Shown: positions 1-11,551 of the stretch, piece by piece
Numbering within the stretch: position 1 is the stretch's first letter
Layout of the letters: every line of letters starts with the position of its first letter
Source of the DNA: Chamaecrista fasciculata
Taxonomy: Eukaryota; Streptophyta; Magnoliopsida; Fabales; Fabaceae
Length of the DNA: 64,000 bases
Assembly: GCA_003254925.1 (NCBI GenBank)
Contig: QANZ01022571.1
Span: 62,001 to 126,000, forward strand
Reading direction: 5' to 3'
Made by a program: the position numbers and the translations under genes
The notes under the pieces: model-generated
The model's database searches: none
What the model was told of the DNA's origin: nothing
The model's input: only the letters and a program-made list of their open reading frames with translations

Positions 1-3000
1 CTTGTTAACTTGCCGGCGACATTTTCCGGTCACAATTTCTGGGAACCGGCGTAAGACCGGAGAACAGTTCGTGAAAGAAGTAAAGGACCTCGCTTATGGG
101 TTGCAACAACTTGGAATCAAAGTTGGTGACGTTATCGCCATCTCTGCTTACAACAGGTACATACGATATGCTATCCCTTCACCTCAACCACTTTCTTTAC
201 CTTTTCTCTTCTCAAATGGAATTTTATCAACTAGCTTATGTGCTCTTGCTGTACATAAAAATTTCTGACTAGCATTTTTCTACTGATTATTTATACATTT
301 GTGCGTGTCTAATAGGAAACAAAATCACCAAATGCATTTAAGTGATGATGTGATAAAAATGTGTTGTTGAAAGAGGCTGAGAGAGTTATTTGACTTGAGC
401 AGTATGTGATTTATAATCAGGCATTACAAGTTGTAAAATGCTTTGTTTCACTTCAGGACAATGATGGATTGAAATAGTGTAATAAATACTTGGAACCTGC
501 ATTCTTTAATCCGATTCTGGGCTTATCTAAGTTTCTATTTGAACTGAATAATAATGCCAAAAAAGAGAACTAGTGATCTCCCGTTTGAACTCATCCTACC
601 ATGTGCAATATCTACCAATTTCTGATTCCCTGTTTCTATAAAGAACCTTATTGAGTTTAGTCCTTATTGATAATACTTTTTTTTCCTTCCAGTGATTTGT
701 ATCTTGAGTGGTTATTAGCTATTGCGTTTGTCGGAGGAATAGTTTCTCCTCTGAACTATCGATGGGTGAGTGGATTTTCTGCAGACTTGATTTCTCCATT
801 ATATTCTTTCTTTCTAAGTTGAATATTTATGAAGCCATACTCTTGTCAAGATGACAGATTAAATCCTTATTTAAAGTTAATTATATCATTGAAGACTAAT
901 TTGTATGCAAATAATAAATTGACTAAATTTTGTTGAAGATCAATCTTTTACATGTATGTAAATTGTAATTTCATAATTTTTACCCGGGAAACTGTTCTAA
1001 ATATGCACTTGCATCTGTTAACTTCACCCTCTTGTGAACCTGGGTAGTTGATGAATGGGAAGGAAGGCATATAAAAGTCTGTGGTTTGTGAATACTTGAC
1101 TTAAAATATTAATTCATTAAATTCAATAATACAATACCGTAGGTGAATGTATGTGATTGTAATAAAAGGAAATTGAGAACTAGAAAGGAGTTCTATTTTT
1201 ATGCTTGTATGGTCTCTTGCTGTCACTGTGGATTATTTAGTGCATAAATTATTTTTACATCGTATTTATTTTGAAAGCTTAATTATCTGTTATCTATGAA
1301 TTATTTTCGTTGTTATTGTAGTTATTATTATTTCATGTTGGGTCTTTCATTTTCCAAAATAGATTTTACTAACTTATGATAATATTATGCTTTTAATTTC
1401 GTTTGCCTATCAATTTTCTTCGTTTCAGAGCTTTGAAGAGGCAAAATTAGCAATCAATGCGGTGAGGCCAGTGATGTTGGTGACTGATGAGAGCTGTCAC
1501 GCATGGTTCTTAAACTTACAGAAAAATGATATTCCATCTCTGAGGTGGCATATTTTTTTGGGTTCTCCCTCCTTGGAGTTTAGTAGAAAGTGGAATGGTA
1601 GGAAATTAGAAATATTCCTAAAAATTTTGAAACCAGTTTAAAAGTATTCTATGTAATGCTGTTTCTTTTTATTTTTTTGGCTTGGAAAAGCTGTCATAAC
1701 ATGGTCTTTAGCTATTTTGCAGTATTATCTATGGAAAAGCTAAAGAGGCATCCTGAAAAGTTTCCACCGTTTGATTACTCCTCGGCACCTGAAGGGGCTG
1801 TCATAATATGCTTTACTTCAGGTTCAAGTTTCAGTTACTTTCTGGTGGACAGTATTATATGATTGTGGTTTGTAGAATTATATGATCAAAGTTAGTACTT
1901 GTGAAAAACAGTAAGATGCGAGATTAAAGTTTAATTTTTATGTTATTATATTAAATAGAAAATTTTATTTGATGAGCTTATAAACCATTGCTGATGCAAA
2001 CAAAGCTTCAATTCGGAGTTCCAAACAAGCTGTCTATTAGTTAATTGCAGATAATAAAGGATTCAATTCTTGATAGACTTTACTGTATTACTGCACATAA
2101 ATTTGCAATATATGTATTTGTTTATTTATTACTCTTGAGACATTTATAAACTTACAAAATTTATATTCTATTGTCTATATGTTCTTGACTCAAGGAACTA
2201 CGGGAAAGCCTAAGGGAGTCACCCTGAGTCATGGAGCTTTGATTGTACAATCCCTAGCAAAGATTGCCGTTATTGGCTACAATGAGGATGATGTATGCCT
2301 TTTTTTTTCTGACAAATTTGCTGCTTTAGTTTGTAAAAACCATAGTCTGATCTCAAAACCATGGTACAAGATACTACTCAAAGTGANATTAAAATTTAAT
2401 ATTTTAAAAAAATTATTATATTTTTTATAAAGATTTAAGTCTGTGACAGGTCTATCTGCATACTGCCCCATTGTGCCATATTGGTGGATTGTCATCGGCA
2501 ATGGCCATGCTAATGGTTGGTGGTTGCCATGTCTTGATGCCCAAGTTTGATGCCAAATTAGCTATTGATGCCATAGAGCAATACACTGTAACATCTCTAA
2601 TAACCGTTCCTGCTATGATGGCCAATATGGTGTCTTCAATTAGGTATATTCCAGTGCCAATGTCGTTTAGGAACAAAAGTATATCCCCATTAAAGTGAAC
2701 TGCTCAATATGGCGGTTCATTCAATACTAACAATTTATTCTTATGCACGCAATATTATTGCCGCATTGGCATGGTCATCCTTTACATTATGAAATAATGA
2801 TCCTATATATGGATGTATGTATTTATTTTGCAGGCAAAAGATGACTTTCCGCTTTTGTCAATTGTCACATTACCTAGTTTACACTGCATAATGACTTAAT
2901 GTTGTCGCAATTAGATGCTGTGAAATCCATGTTTCATCTCAATATCTTTGCATCATTTCACTAAGAATTTTCCTGGTACTACGGCTTCTCTGTTTACATG

Positions 3001-4890
3001 CTCTGCTATCAACAGAACTTAGTTTTGAACTGAGAACAATAGTTTTGTTTCTACATTGTTTTATACTTATTATCTGTCTTGCTTTGATGATCTGTTAGGG
3101 AGAAGGAGACCTGGAAAGGGGGGGAATGTGTTAAGAAAATACTAAATGGTGGTGGGAGCCTCTCAGCTGAGCTGATCCGGGACTCCAGTATTTGTTTCCG
3201 TAATGCTAAGCTGATCTCAGCTTATGGTAAGTTTCACTGTTCCTGGCTTTTTGCCCCACCAAATAATTGATCTGAGCTGCTTATTCTCTGGAAGATTTTG
3301 CTGTAAGACCTCCTAAAAGCAAATAGATCTGAACAGACCTTGATCATTTCACTTTTGGTAGTTTTGGTTTTAAAGTTATTATAATTACGCTTTTTGGCTA
3401 GCCATAGGTAGTCTAACTAACTCTGGTCTGGTCCAATCTGCTCATTCTCTTTTGTATTACAAATTGGAAGTTCTTACAGTCTTCTGTAATCTGATTCATT
3501 TATCCATAGGGATGACTGAGACTTGCTCTTCGCTTACATTCATGATCCTGTATGAACCTACACAAGAAACCACCAGCCACTCCGAGAAAAGATCTATTAT
3601 CATTGACCACCCTCAAGGTGTTTGTGTTGGCAAGGCTGCTCCTCATGTAGAACTGGATATAAATGCAGATGGCTCTGGTCTACATGCTGGGAGAATATTG
3701 ACTAGAGGACCACATGTAATGCTAGGGTATTGGGATCAAATTCTGACAAACCCATTAGATCCCAGGAATGAAGTCTGGCTTGACACAGGTGACATTGGAT
3801 CAATTGATCAACAAGGTAATTTGTGGCTCCTTGGACGAAAAAGTGGCCGGATCAAGAGTGGTGGGGAGAACGTTTATCCTGAAGAGGTATTACAAGTGGC
3901 ATTTAACCTATTTTGCCTCAAAGACAAAGAAAAGAAAGTTAAATTTATAAACTAATATAAATTTATGTGAATGACACTGGTATGTTTCTTTGGGGTAACT
4001 ACATTTTAACATCCTCTTGGAATCAAGGTCTAAGTACAAAACTAGTACATGACTTTAAAATGTAACAAACTCCTTTGAACTTTAATATGCAAGAGAATAC
4101 CTCCTTGAATGCCTAATAGTGCTTATCGGGGTCTTACATTACATTTCAAAGTTCAAGGAGGGTGTTCTGTTGCCACTTTTCTAATTAAGCTTTAATTCTG
4201 GAGTGTAAACTTAGTTTCCATTTTTCTATGAAGCAAGTAAAAATTCACATTTTAACCTTTTTTTACTTTGTCAATTAATAAAACCTAAGTGACCCACCCT
4301 CAAAAGCTAACCGTTGAGAGGGCAAACATCCTCTCTATCATTCTTATTTTGGTTTCTTCATGGTCTGTGTAGTTAGTTTTAATGAAGTTTGAAATATTGT
4401 TTATTTCAAGTAGGTAGAAGCAATTCTACTGAAACATCCTGGAATTGCTGGTGTTGTAATTGTGGGAATTCCTGATGCTCGCCTAACAGAGATGGTAGTT
4501 GCATGTATCCAACCAAGAAAAGATTGGCAATGGTCAGAGCTGTCTGTTTTGAAAGATCATCACCTATCTAAAGAGCATCTTCAGCAATATTGTAAGGAAA
4601 AGAATTTGAGCAGGTACCCTTTATTTTATTTAATATTCTCCTAAATTCTTATCTTATTGTGTATCAGTAGCAACTCAGATCTTTGCATGTATGTATTTAA
4701 CATTGACATGTTCAATTTCCTTTCAGGTTTACTGAGTGTTCATGTTCAATTTCCTTTCAGGTTTAAAATACCAAAGATGTTTTTTCTATGGAGTAAGCCT
4801 TTTCCACTCACCACTACTGGTAAAATAAGAAGAGATCAAGTTCGAAAGGAACTCATACATCTACTACAATCTTTGCATAGTAACATATGA
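1..4890 (+). CDS. AAE14: 2-succinylbenzoate-CoA ligase (AAE14/MenE type), 5' end cut by window edge
   Basis: Activates o-succinylbenzoate to its CoA thioester in phylloquinone (vitamin K1) synthesis; plant AAE14 is placed in plastids and/or peroxisomes. Coding exons: <1-156, 693-765, 1429-1597, 1723-1821, 2195-2292, 2450-2643, 3099-3226, 3510-3886, 4414-4613, 4761-4890 (TGA). All junctions are GT-AG and phases close, giving 540 visible residues; by recall of the Arabidopsis protein only about 15-20 N-terminal residues are missing. Visible motifs of the acyl-adenylate family: SDLYLEWLLA near residue 52, the P-loop TSGTTGKPKG (164-173), HIGGLSSAMAMLMVG, AYGMTE, WLDTGDIG, GRIKSGGENVYPEEVEA, and the C-terminal LTTTGK whose Lys (519) is the usual catalytic lysine. 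The last intron ends in a tandem 34-bp duplication with two acceptors. One ambiguous base (2387) lies in an intron. Function is by homology; identification is strong. Confidence 0.94.
4707..4765 (+). repeat. Tandem duplication of the 3' splice acceptor in AAE14's last intron
   Basis: A 25-base stretch (4707-4731) containing a polypyrimidine tract and CAG|GTTT recurs at 4741-4765, a period of 34. Acceptors are therefore possible before 4727 and before 4761. Only the second keeps the frame of the conserved C-terminus. The first gives a stop at 4764-4766. Confidence 0.9.
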
Positions 4891-6535
4891 ATATCTCAAT
4901 TGATTAATTGTAAGCATACGGCTGTGTCCACATTTTTTTCTCAGTCATTCATTTTAATTAGCTTTTTTTTTTGGTCATAGGGATTGGGCCAGGTCAATCA
5001 AAATCCACTATGGTAAATTTTTGTAGCAAACCCAATAATGTATTGGGCCCACACCCAATAGAAGGCCCAATAAGTTCAATTTTATTTTTAACTCTATGGT
5101 CAGGCCTAAAAAAGAAAATTCTATGTATAACTTTATTTATTTAAAATTTCAGATGGAAAAAACTTATATCAAGATCCTTGTATGTTTGCTATCTAGCTAG
5201 TTCCTTCAATCACAAGTTTTAATTATATTCTCTATCTTCAATGATTGGTCATGTAAAAAGTGGTGTTTAATATTCTCTCTCTATATATCATGATTGATCA
5301 TATATATAATTTTTGTCACGTGTCAAACGTTGATTAAAGAACTTAATAACAAACATATAAGGAAATTGATATATGTTTTGCCTACTTCGAAACTCATTTG
5401 GTGGCTAAGCACCCGCATACTTTGGTTCAAGGTTGAAGGTTATTAAGATCTTGATTTTAGTTCAAAATATCGTTATAAGATTGAGATCTTGATTGCCCTA
5501 TCTTGTTGGATCCTAGAAAATATTGTAAATATGCATGATCCTAATTTTTTGCTGGGAAAATAAATTATCTATCATTTTAATTATGTTTCATATTTTAGAA
5601 CAATTGAAACAAATTTATATTTTATAGAAAAACTAAAACAAGATCCATCTCATAAAATAAATAAATAAAAGTAAAATATTTTAGTGCTCAAATTCAAAGA
5701 AACTATAGGGATTAAATATTTATTTAAACAAAAAAATTTTAAATATTTTTAGTGGTTTTCCACTTTAGACTTTAGAGTCTCGTGCAAAATAGTTTTCAAA
5801 ACATCTATCCAATTTTTTTGTAATAATGATTTGTTCTTTTCAATTTTTAAATTAATAACGTCTCGACGAGAAGTAGTACTATAGTATTATATATGCCTTT
5901 TAGAGGAGGACGACCAGAAGACCAGAGACATATATAATATTAAACTGTTGTTAAGCTAAATTATCAAATTAATGATAAGCCAATAATAACCTATTAGTTG
6001 TAATATAAATAAAATTATCATTCTTTTCGAAATTACCTATGAACATAATATTATTTTTCCAAACTCATAAAACATTATTGAGTTAAAAATTAAAATATCA
6101 ATTTCTAGGTAGGAATATTAGACTTCAGTTCGGGAAAAGAAAAACATTTGTCTACATGCTAAGGAATTGAGAGAAAACTTACTTTTATTAAGATGAAGAT
6201 GTGATTCAGTCATTATGCAATTGGGCGTCACTAGAATTTGTTTAATTTGAGTTATTTTTTTTAGTTTTGTCATTTTAATTAATGAGTGTCTTTTTTAAAA
6301 ACAAAAAAAATTTATCAGCCTTGACAACCATGTATATAGATATTTAACATTTATGTTATCTAGTTAGATGATGATTAATATATTAAAGAATTAATAGTTA
6401 ATGATTGTGATTATTCAGAGATTTTATTATGTATGGACTAAATAGTTAACTCTATAAATTTAGAGAAAAAAAAAAGAAGTTTCAAAAAAAAAAAGTAATA
6501 GAGCAATGGATAAGTTCAAAATGACATTTATTTTT
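4891..6535. other. Intergenic, AT-rich; cluster of TGGGCC-type motifs near its start
   Basis: No coding sequence is recognisable. Between about 4984 and 5073 there are several ATTGGGCC / GGCCCAAT motifs, like the site II elements (TGGGCC/T) of promoters of growth-related plant genes, but no gene starts soon after them. The rest is AT-rich with no repeat that I can delimit. Confidence 0.5.
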
Positions 6536-6932
6536 AGCTAAAGTGTACTTTTGGTCCCATAACTTGGGCAAATGTCTCAATTTGGTCCCATAACTTTTTT
6601 TGTTGCAATTTTGGTCTCATAAACCTTGGCAAAGGTCTCAATTTGGTCTCGTAACTTCTTTTGTTGCGATTTTGGTCCCATAACTTCTGAAAATGTCCCA
6701 TCGTTGGTCCCAAGTTGATTTCCATCTATCCCATAACTTCACCCATATTTGTCACGTCATCATCCAACTTAATATGTCATATCATCTTTAACGGCAGATA
6801 ATGGATAAAAATTAATTTGGGACCAACGGTGAAACATTTTGAAAAGTTATGAAACCAAAATTGCAACAAAAAAGTTATGGGACCGAATTGAGACATTTGC
6901 CAAAGTTATGGGACCAAAAGTGCACTTTAGCC
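6536..6932. mobile_element. Mutator-type MITE with about 85-bp terminal inverted repeats
   Basis: The left end (AGCTAAAGTGTACTTTTGG, then GGTCCCATAACTT repeats) is mirrored at the right end (CCAAAAGTGCACTTTAGCC). The arms match with few differences for roughly 85 bases. The element is flanked by a perfect 9-bp direct repeat TTTATTTTT (6527-6535 and 6933-6941), the target-site length of Mutator-like elements. It has no coding capacity, so it is a non-autonomous element about 0.2 kb upstream of the first S-protein-homologue gene. Confidence 0.85.
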
Positions 6933-7089
6933 TTTATTTTTCATTGACAAAGCTAATTAAAGGCATCATTTAATTTGGGGTATAGAATTTATGGCAAATA
7001 ATAACTACTATCATAAATGTCGTCATAATTAATGAATAGAGTCAATTAATTCAGTGTCCTACAAATTAGATGCTTCTAGATTACATTGA

Positions 7090-7110
7090 AGTGTATATAT
7101 ATATATACAA
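7090..7110 (+). promoter_or_regulatory. Probable TATA region of the first S-protein-homologue gene
   Basis: A TATATATATATA stretch lies about 65-75 bases upstream of the ATG at 7169. The equivalent site of the second gene (12352-12360, CTATATATAAG) lies at a similar distance. Nearby sequence (CCTACAAAnTAGATGCT) is also shared, so the promoter was duplicated with the gene. Confidence 0.5.
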
Positions 7111-7168
7111 AGAACGCCGAGTTAAAAGCATTAGAGTTTGTTGAGAGAGAATTGAGAATTGAAGATCG

Positions 7169-7651
7169 ATGATGGTGAGAGGAGGAAAGATGCAAAATTG
7201 TTTGTCATCCTTGTTGTTAATGTTATTAGGCAGTGTGTTCCTTATGATGATGATGATGAGTACTTGCTCATCATCAACAGTAGCAGCTTCTAATAGTAGT
7301 AATAGTAAAAATGATGAACATGATGATGAAGTGAACATCAACCTAAACTTGGTTAAAATCTACAACAACATGCCACCAGGATCAGATAGATTGCAGTTCG
7401 TAGGAGGCGTGGACATGGAAGCTACGGAGTACGAAATCCCACTAGGAGGTTATTACATGAAAATGATTGGTGGACGGCAACAAAATTGTGGTTTTATATT
7501 GGGAGAACACACATGTGCAAATGCGATGGCATATGATCCAGTCATAGACGCAGGACATCATACCATCATTTGGTCTGTGAGAAAAGATGGTTTGTATCAT
7601 AGTTGGGATGAATCTAGTTGGGACAAGAGGACCGATTGGCATTCTTGCTGA
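7169..7651 (+). CDS. Plant self-incompatibility protein S1-like (SPH) small secreted protein
   Basis: Single-exon gene, 160 residues. The N-terminus (about 1-40) is a hydrophobic signal-peptide-like segment (LLLMLLGSVFLMMMMM) followed by a Ser/Asn-rich stretch. The mature part (about 50-160) carries the SPH signature near its end: AYDPVIDAGHHTIIWSVRKD, then GLYHSW and a terminal Cys. In the family these are small secreted beta-rich proteins; the founding member is the Papaver stigma S determinant, and most plant members have no known role. It lacks the usual early Cys-containing strand (HCKSKDDDLG type), so it is divergent and has only three Cys in the mature part. A paralogue at 12399-12830 shares the frame, the tail motif and promoter sequence. 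The start could also be the second Met (7172), which aligns better with the paralogue. An AATAAA signal lies at about 7766. Confidence 0.82.
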   Translation: MMVRGGKMQNCLSSLLLMLLGSVFLMMMMMSTCSSSTVAASNSSNSKNDEHDDEVNINLNLVKIYNNMPPGSDRLQFVGGVDMEATEYEIPLGGYYMKMIGGRQQNCGFILGEHTCANAMAYDPVIDAGHHTIIWSVRKDGLYHSWDESSWDKRTDWHSC

Positions 7652-8094
7652 TTAAATTAATCATTACTCACTCCCTTCCTAGCTATTTTGTCTTTGTGAG
7701 TGTACTCTAGTTTAAGCTTCTGTAGCTGCACCTAGTGTATGTGCATGCCTTATTATATATGAATGAATAAACGATTATGGCTTTTATTATATCTTAGTGT
7801 TACAACGTTTTAAAAATTGATGGGACAATATATAGAGTTCGCCTTATATATGATCGCGGGGTCTAATGTGAATATAATGATTTGGTTTGCATGATTGAAT
7901 TGCTTTAGTAGTTAATAAATTGCTTTGGATCATCCTGATGATTCATTGAAGATTTTATTTTGACCTATAAAATTTAAAACCAGTTACAATTTTAAAAAAT
8001 CGAACCATCATTAAGAGGGAAAAAAAAACCACACACACTATTGGGCCATATTTTGTGTCTTTTTTTGTTTTTCTAACTTTTAATGGACTACTCA
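7652..8094. other. Intergenic 3' flank of the first S-protein-homologue gene
   Basis: Contains the probable polyadenylation signal near 7766 and otherwise AT-rich sequence. I see no gene or delimited repeat. Confidence 0.5.
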
Positions 8095-8281
8095 ATTTTT
8101 TTTTTGGTCGAACAAGCCATACGGTATACAACAGGGGTGAATACCACCCAAACAGAGGAGAACAAGCAGGAAAAAATACAATAGTCGGTTATAACAGATA
8201 TTTCCTACGCTCCTGAACAAAGCTAACCAAAGAGGTAGCCCCTACATCTCCCCAGCAACACACAGGAGAGACAAAGCAGGA

Positions 8282-10355
8282 TCACCGGCCGGCTAATCCA
8301 GAGGAAGATGATCTGCAAACAGCCGCATCCGACAAAAGAGCAGCCCTGATATTTACCGGTAGCATCCACGCCCACGAAAGCGCCAGTTGATTCCGAATAA
8401 CCAACTTAGACACCAAATCGGCCACACTGTTTGCAGTTCGTCTTGCCCACTTCACCGATAAACCCGGAGCCTGCTGCAGCAGAGATTTGATAGAGTGAAT
8501 CCTGCTTGCAATGCGCCAAGGGGGGGGAGGGTTCATAGCAGGCTTTGCATACCTCTAAACAATCAGACTCAACGATGCCACTGGTAATGCCCACGGATTT
8601 CGCCACCAGAAGACCGAAAAGCATAGCCTCCGACTCTGCTTCCAGCACAGAATAGCACCCAAACTTCCGAGCAAAACCAGAAATGAAGACCCCTCCACAA
8701 TCCCTGACAATCACCGCTAGACCACCCAAGGACCTATGCACGTCGAACGCAGCATCCACAATGATTTTGAAAGAACCTTCAGGGGGAGGGGTCCAACGGA
8801 TATCCGCCTGGGGGACTGGCAGAGGTCCGGCGGATATCCCCGGACCTAACGCCGGTGTCTGCTGGGCGGATATCCCCGGTCCGGCGGATATCCCCGGACC
8901 TAACGCCGGTGTCAGCTGGGCGGATATCCCCGGACCTAACGCTGGTGTCTGCTGGGCGGATAGCATGATCCCAGAGTCCTCCGACGCAGTCACAATAGCT
9001 CTTCTGGGGTCCACCCCCCGCCCATCAAAAACAAATTTGTTTCTTTCCACCCAGATGTACCAGAGTGTATAACAGAAGACCGACAGAGCATATTCATCAT
9101 CCCCATGAGCATCTCGAAGGAGGCGAATTTTATTAAGTGCCCAGTCCCTCATATCAGCATGTGTGTTGTCCTCAGAGACCAGCTGCAACGGGGATCCAAA
9201 CCAGACTAGTTTAGCCCAATCACACTCGACGAACAAATGAAGGGTCGTTTCCGGAGCCTTCTGGCAGATGGGGCATATGGCATCCCTTCCACATTTCCTT
9301 GACAACAGATTCACTTTTGTTGGAAGGCTATTCGATAAGAGTTTCCACATAAAATGCTTTATTTTAGGTTGTACATTGGCATTCCAAATAGACTTCCAGA
9401 TCCAAGCTTGGGAGTCTAGAGAAGAAGGGGATGGCCTATGCGGATTTAGTAGCTTAGAGGCAATAATATGGTAACCTGTCTTGACCGAGTAGAATCCGTC
9501 TCTAGTAAAAGGCCATATGGGAGTGTCCTGAGCAAGGAAGTCGTGTATTGGAGTCGCCTTAACCCCTCTCCCCACCTCTTCAGGGAACATAGAACTGATT
9601 TTGACTTCATCCCACCTCTGTTCATCATCCTTCATCAGATGGGCAACCCTCACATCGTCCCCACCCCTTAGAATTTGCCATATCCTGTGTCCAGAACGAA
9701 GCCATTGATCAGCATAAATCCTGATATTAGCTTCATCTTTGATCAACCAAGCCTTATGCCGATTTATTACCTCTTTCCCCTGTATAAGGCTTTGCCAGCA
9801 CCATGAGGCCCCATGCTTCCTTTTGGCATCCCAAATTGATGAGGAGGGGAAATAAATGCTCTTTAATACTTTTACCCATAGAGCATTAGGATTACTGTGT
9901 ATTCGCCAAACCTGCTTCCCTACAAGAGCCAAATTCATAGCATGTAGGTCTCTGAACCCAAGGCCACCCTCTCTCTTAGGGCGGATCATATAATCCCAGC
10001 TCTTCCAATGGATTCCCCTCTCTCTGCCCGCTTGCCTCCACCAAAATCTGGCGATCATGCTTTCAATCTTCTTACAGAAAGACTTGGGCAGCACAAAGAG
10101 GGACATGACATAGTTTGGGATTGCCTGGATAACTGATTTCACCAGGACTTCCTTCCCCGCCGGAGAGAGGAACCTTTCCTTCCAGCCTTGCAAACGATCC
10201 CACACTCTGTCTTTTAACCACGAGAGAGCCTGAGTTTTGGAACGTTGCCATTCCCCGGGGAGACCGAGATATTTGGAGGATCTGCTTCCTTGCTGCATGT
10301 TGAGGATGTGGGCAATCCGACTGCCAGTCCTATCATCCACCCCTCTGCCAAACAT
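8282..10355 (-). pseudogene. LINE ORF2 C-terminal part: RT thumb, zf-RVT, RNase H, one frameshift
   Basis: An open frame of 649 codons (10355 down to 8406) reads, in order: reverse transcriptase C-terminal part (SSKYLGLPGEWQRSK, GGLGFRDLHAMNLALVGKQ), a zinc-binding RT domain (IWKSIWNANVQPKIKHFMWK, CPICQKAPETTLHLFVECDW), a repetitive TPALGPGISA linker, and an RNase H-like domain (IIVDAAFD, GGLAVIVRDCGG, ESEAMLFGLL, ESDCLEVCKA). The RNase H tail (IHSIKSLLQQAPGLSVKWAR, RTANSVADLVSKL) continues in a second frame, 8536 to 8282. The shift falls at a run of eight Gs (8520-8527), so it may be slippage, a sequencing error or real decay. The 5' truncation already makes the copy non-functional. Confidence 0.88.
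8829..8965 (-). repeat. 36-bp coding minisatellite in the LINE linker
   Basis: A 36-base unit (plus strand begins CGGATATCCCCGGACCTAAC) occurs three times in near-identical form with one 18-base partial unit between. Because 36 and 18 are multiples of three, the frame is kept. On the minus strand it encodes repeats of SAQQTPALGPGI between the zinc-binding and RNase H domains. It is much more GC-rich than its surroundings. Confidence 0.85.
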
Positions 10356-10627
10356 AATAGTGGATTTGGCAGTATTAATAGATAAAATTTAGAAAAATTT
10401 AAATCCAACTTTTGATTTAGTCGTTTCAATTTTCAACTAATTAGGCCATGATTAATTTGAAAGTCATTTGTATTCTTTGCTCTAAGTAATTAGATCGTAA
10501 TCTCCCACAAATATATATTAGTTGTCCAAAAAGTTAAGGCAATAGTATTTTTCTTTTTTGTTGAAGTATATACAAATAATAATATTAAACTTTTCAATAT
10601 TACATGATGAGTATAATATTTTTTTTT

Positions 10628-11394
10628 GGGTCAAAGGGTTATTTTGGTCTTAAATGTATGCTCTTATATTCATTTTGGTCCTTTATATTTCAAAAGGTTC
10701 ATTTTGGTCCTGAATGTTGGTACAAAGTTTCATTTTGATCTTAAATTATTGAATGTGATTATATTTATCTCATTTCAAATTCGAATGTAACGAGTCTGGA
10801 GCTACGTGTTGCTTTTGAAGAGTACTTTCTCTATCCAGTCAAAGTCGTCAACAAACGAGGTCACACCGATTATCGAAAGTAGGTCGCTCATTTTATACTC
10901 AAAAAAGCAAAATTAGGCATATATCTCTCTCATTTCAAGTCTGGATGCAACGAGCTCGAATTAAAGCTACAGATTACTTTTAATGATCCTTTTTCTCTCG
11001 TTGGGACAGTCAACGAATGTGGTCAAATCAAATTTGAAAGTGGATTTGAAACCAATTTTTCATAATTTTTTACTTTTTGGTCCCAACCCCTTTTTTGAGC
11101 CCGATTTGATTTCATCTATTGGCGGCCCCAACTGGACAGAAAAAGAATTTGTTAAGAGTAACCCGTAGCTCTGAATTTGTCGTCTTCAAAATTGAAATGA
11201 AAAAGATATGACCAACTAAATTTAGTTTTCTGATGGTTTGAAATGGATAGGGAAAAGTACTATTGAAAAACAATATGTAGTTCTGAATTCATCACATCTA
11301 AATTTAAAACTAGAGAAGTATGACCGCATTCAATAGTTTAGAACCAAAGTAAAATATTTTATCATCATTTAGAACCAAAATAACCTTTTAACCA
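10628..11394. mobile_element. Non-autonomous TIR element (MITE-like), about 770 bp
   Basis: The left end (AAAGGGTTATTTTGGTCTTAA) is mirrored by the right end (AACCAAAATAACCTTTTAACC region), and several internal TTTTGGTCC motifs are mirrored too. It is flanked by T-runs, which makes the target-site duplication unreadable. The interior resembles 14385-14765 (CAACTAGGCAAAAAAAGAAC-like and AATAACC motifs), so the two belong to one family. No coding sequence. Confidence 0.65.
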
Positions 11395-11551
11395 ATTTTT
11401 TTTTTTTGTGGTTCAAACTTTCACAAAACATTGTAGAGGAGAAAAATATCAATATTTCTAGCTAACAAAAATCACTAAATTAGTAAAAAAAAATATATTT
11501 GAAAAACAAAAAGAATAAAGCAACACACAAATTAAAGGCATTTATTACCAT

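Larger units (their letters stand above)
8095..10390 (-). mobile_element. 5'-truncated LINE (non-LTR retrotransposon, RNase H-bearing)
   Basis: On the minus strand the element runs from about 10385 to a poly(A) tail read as a T-run at about 8096-8106. It starts inside the reverse transcriptase (INTAKSTIMFGRG, the palm-to-thumb region), which is the usual 5' truncation of LINEs. Coding sequence covers 8282-10385, followed by about 180 bases of 3' UTR. No target-site duplication was found by eye. It sits between the two S-protein-homologue genes. Confidence 0.9.

Noticed and set aside
4060-4165. Small mirrored CTCCTTTGAACTTT/AAAGTTCAAGGAG pair in AAE14 intron 8
   Set aside because: Probably a decayed MITE or chance hairpin; the ends could not be defined.
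8683-9072. 129-codon frame opposite the LINE ORF
   Set aside because: It is the complement of the GC-rich minisatellite and RNase H coding region, not an independent gene.
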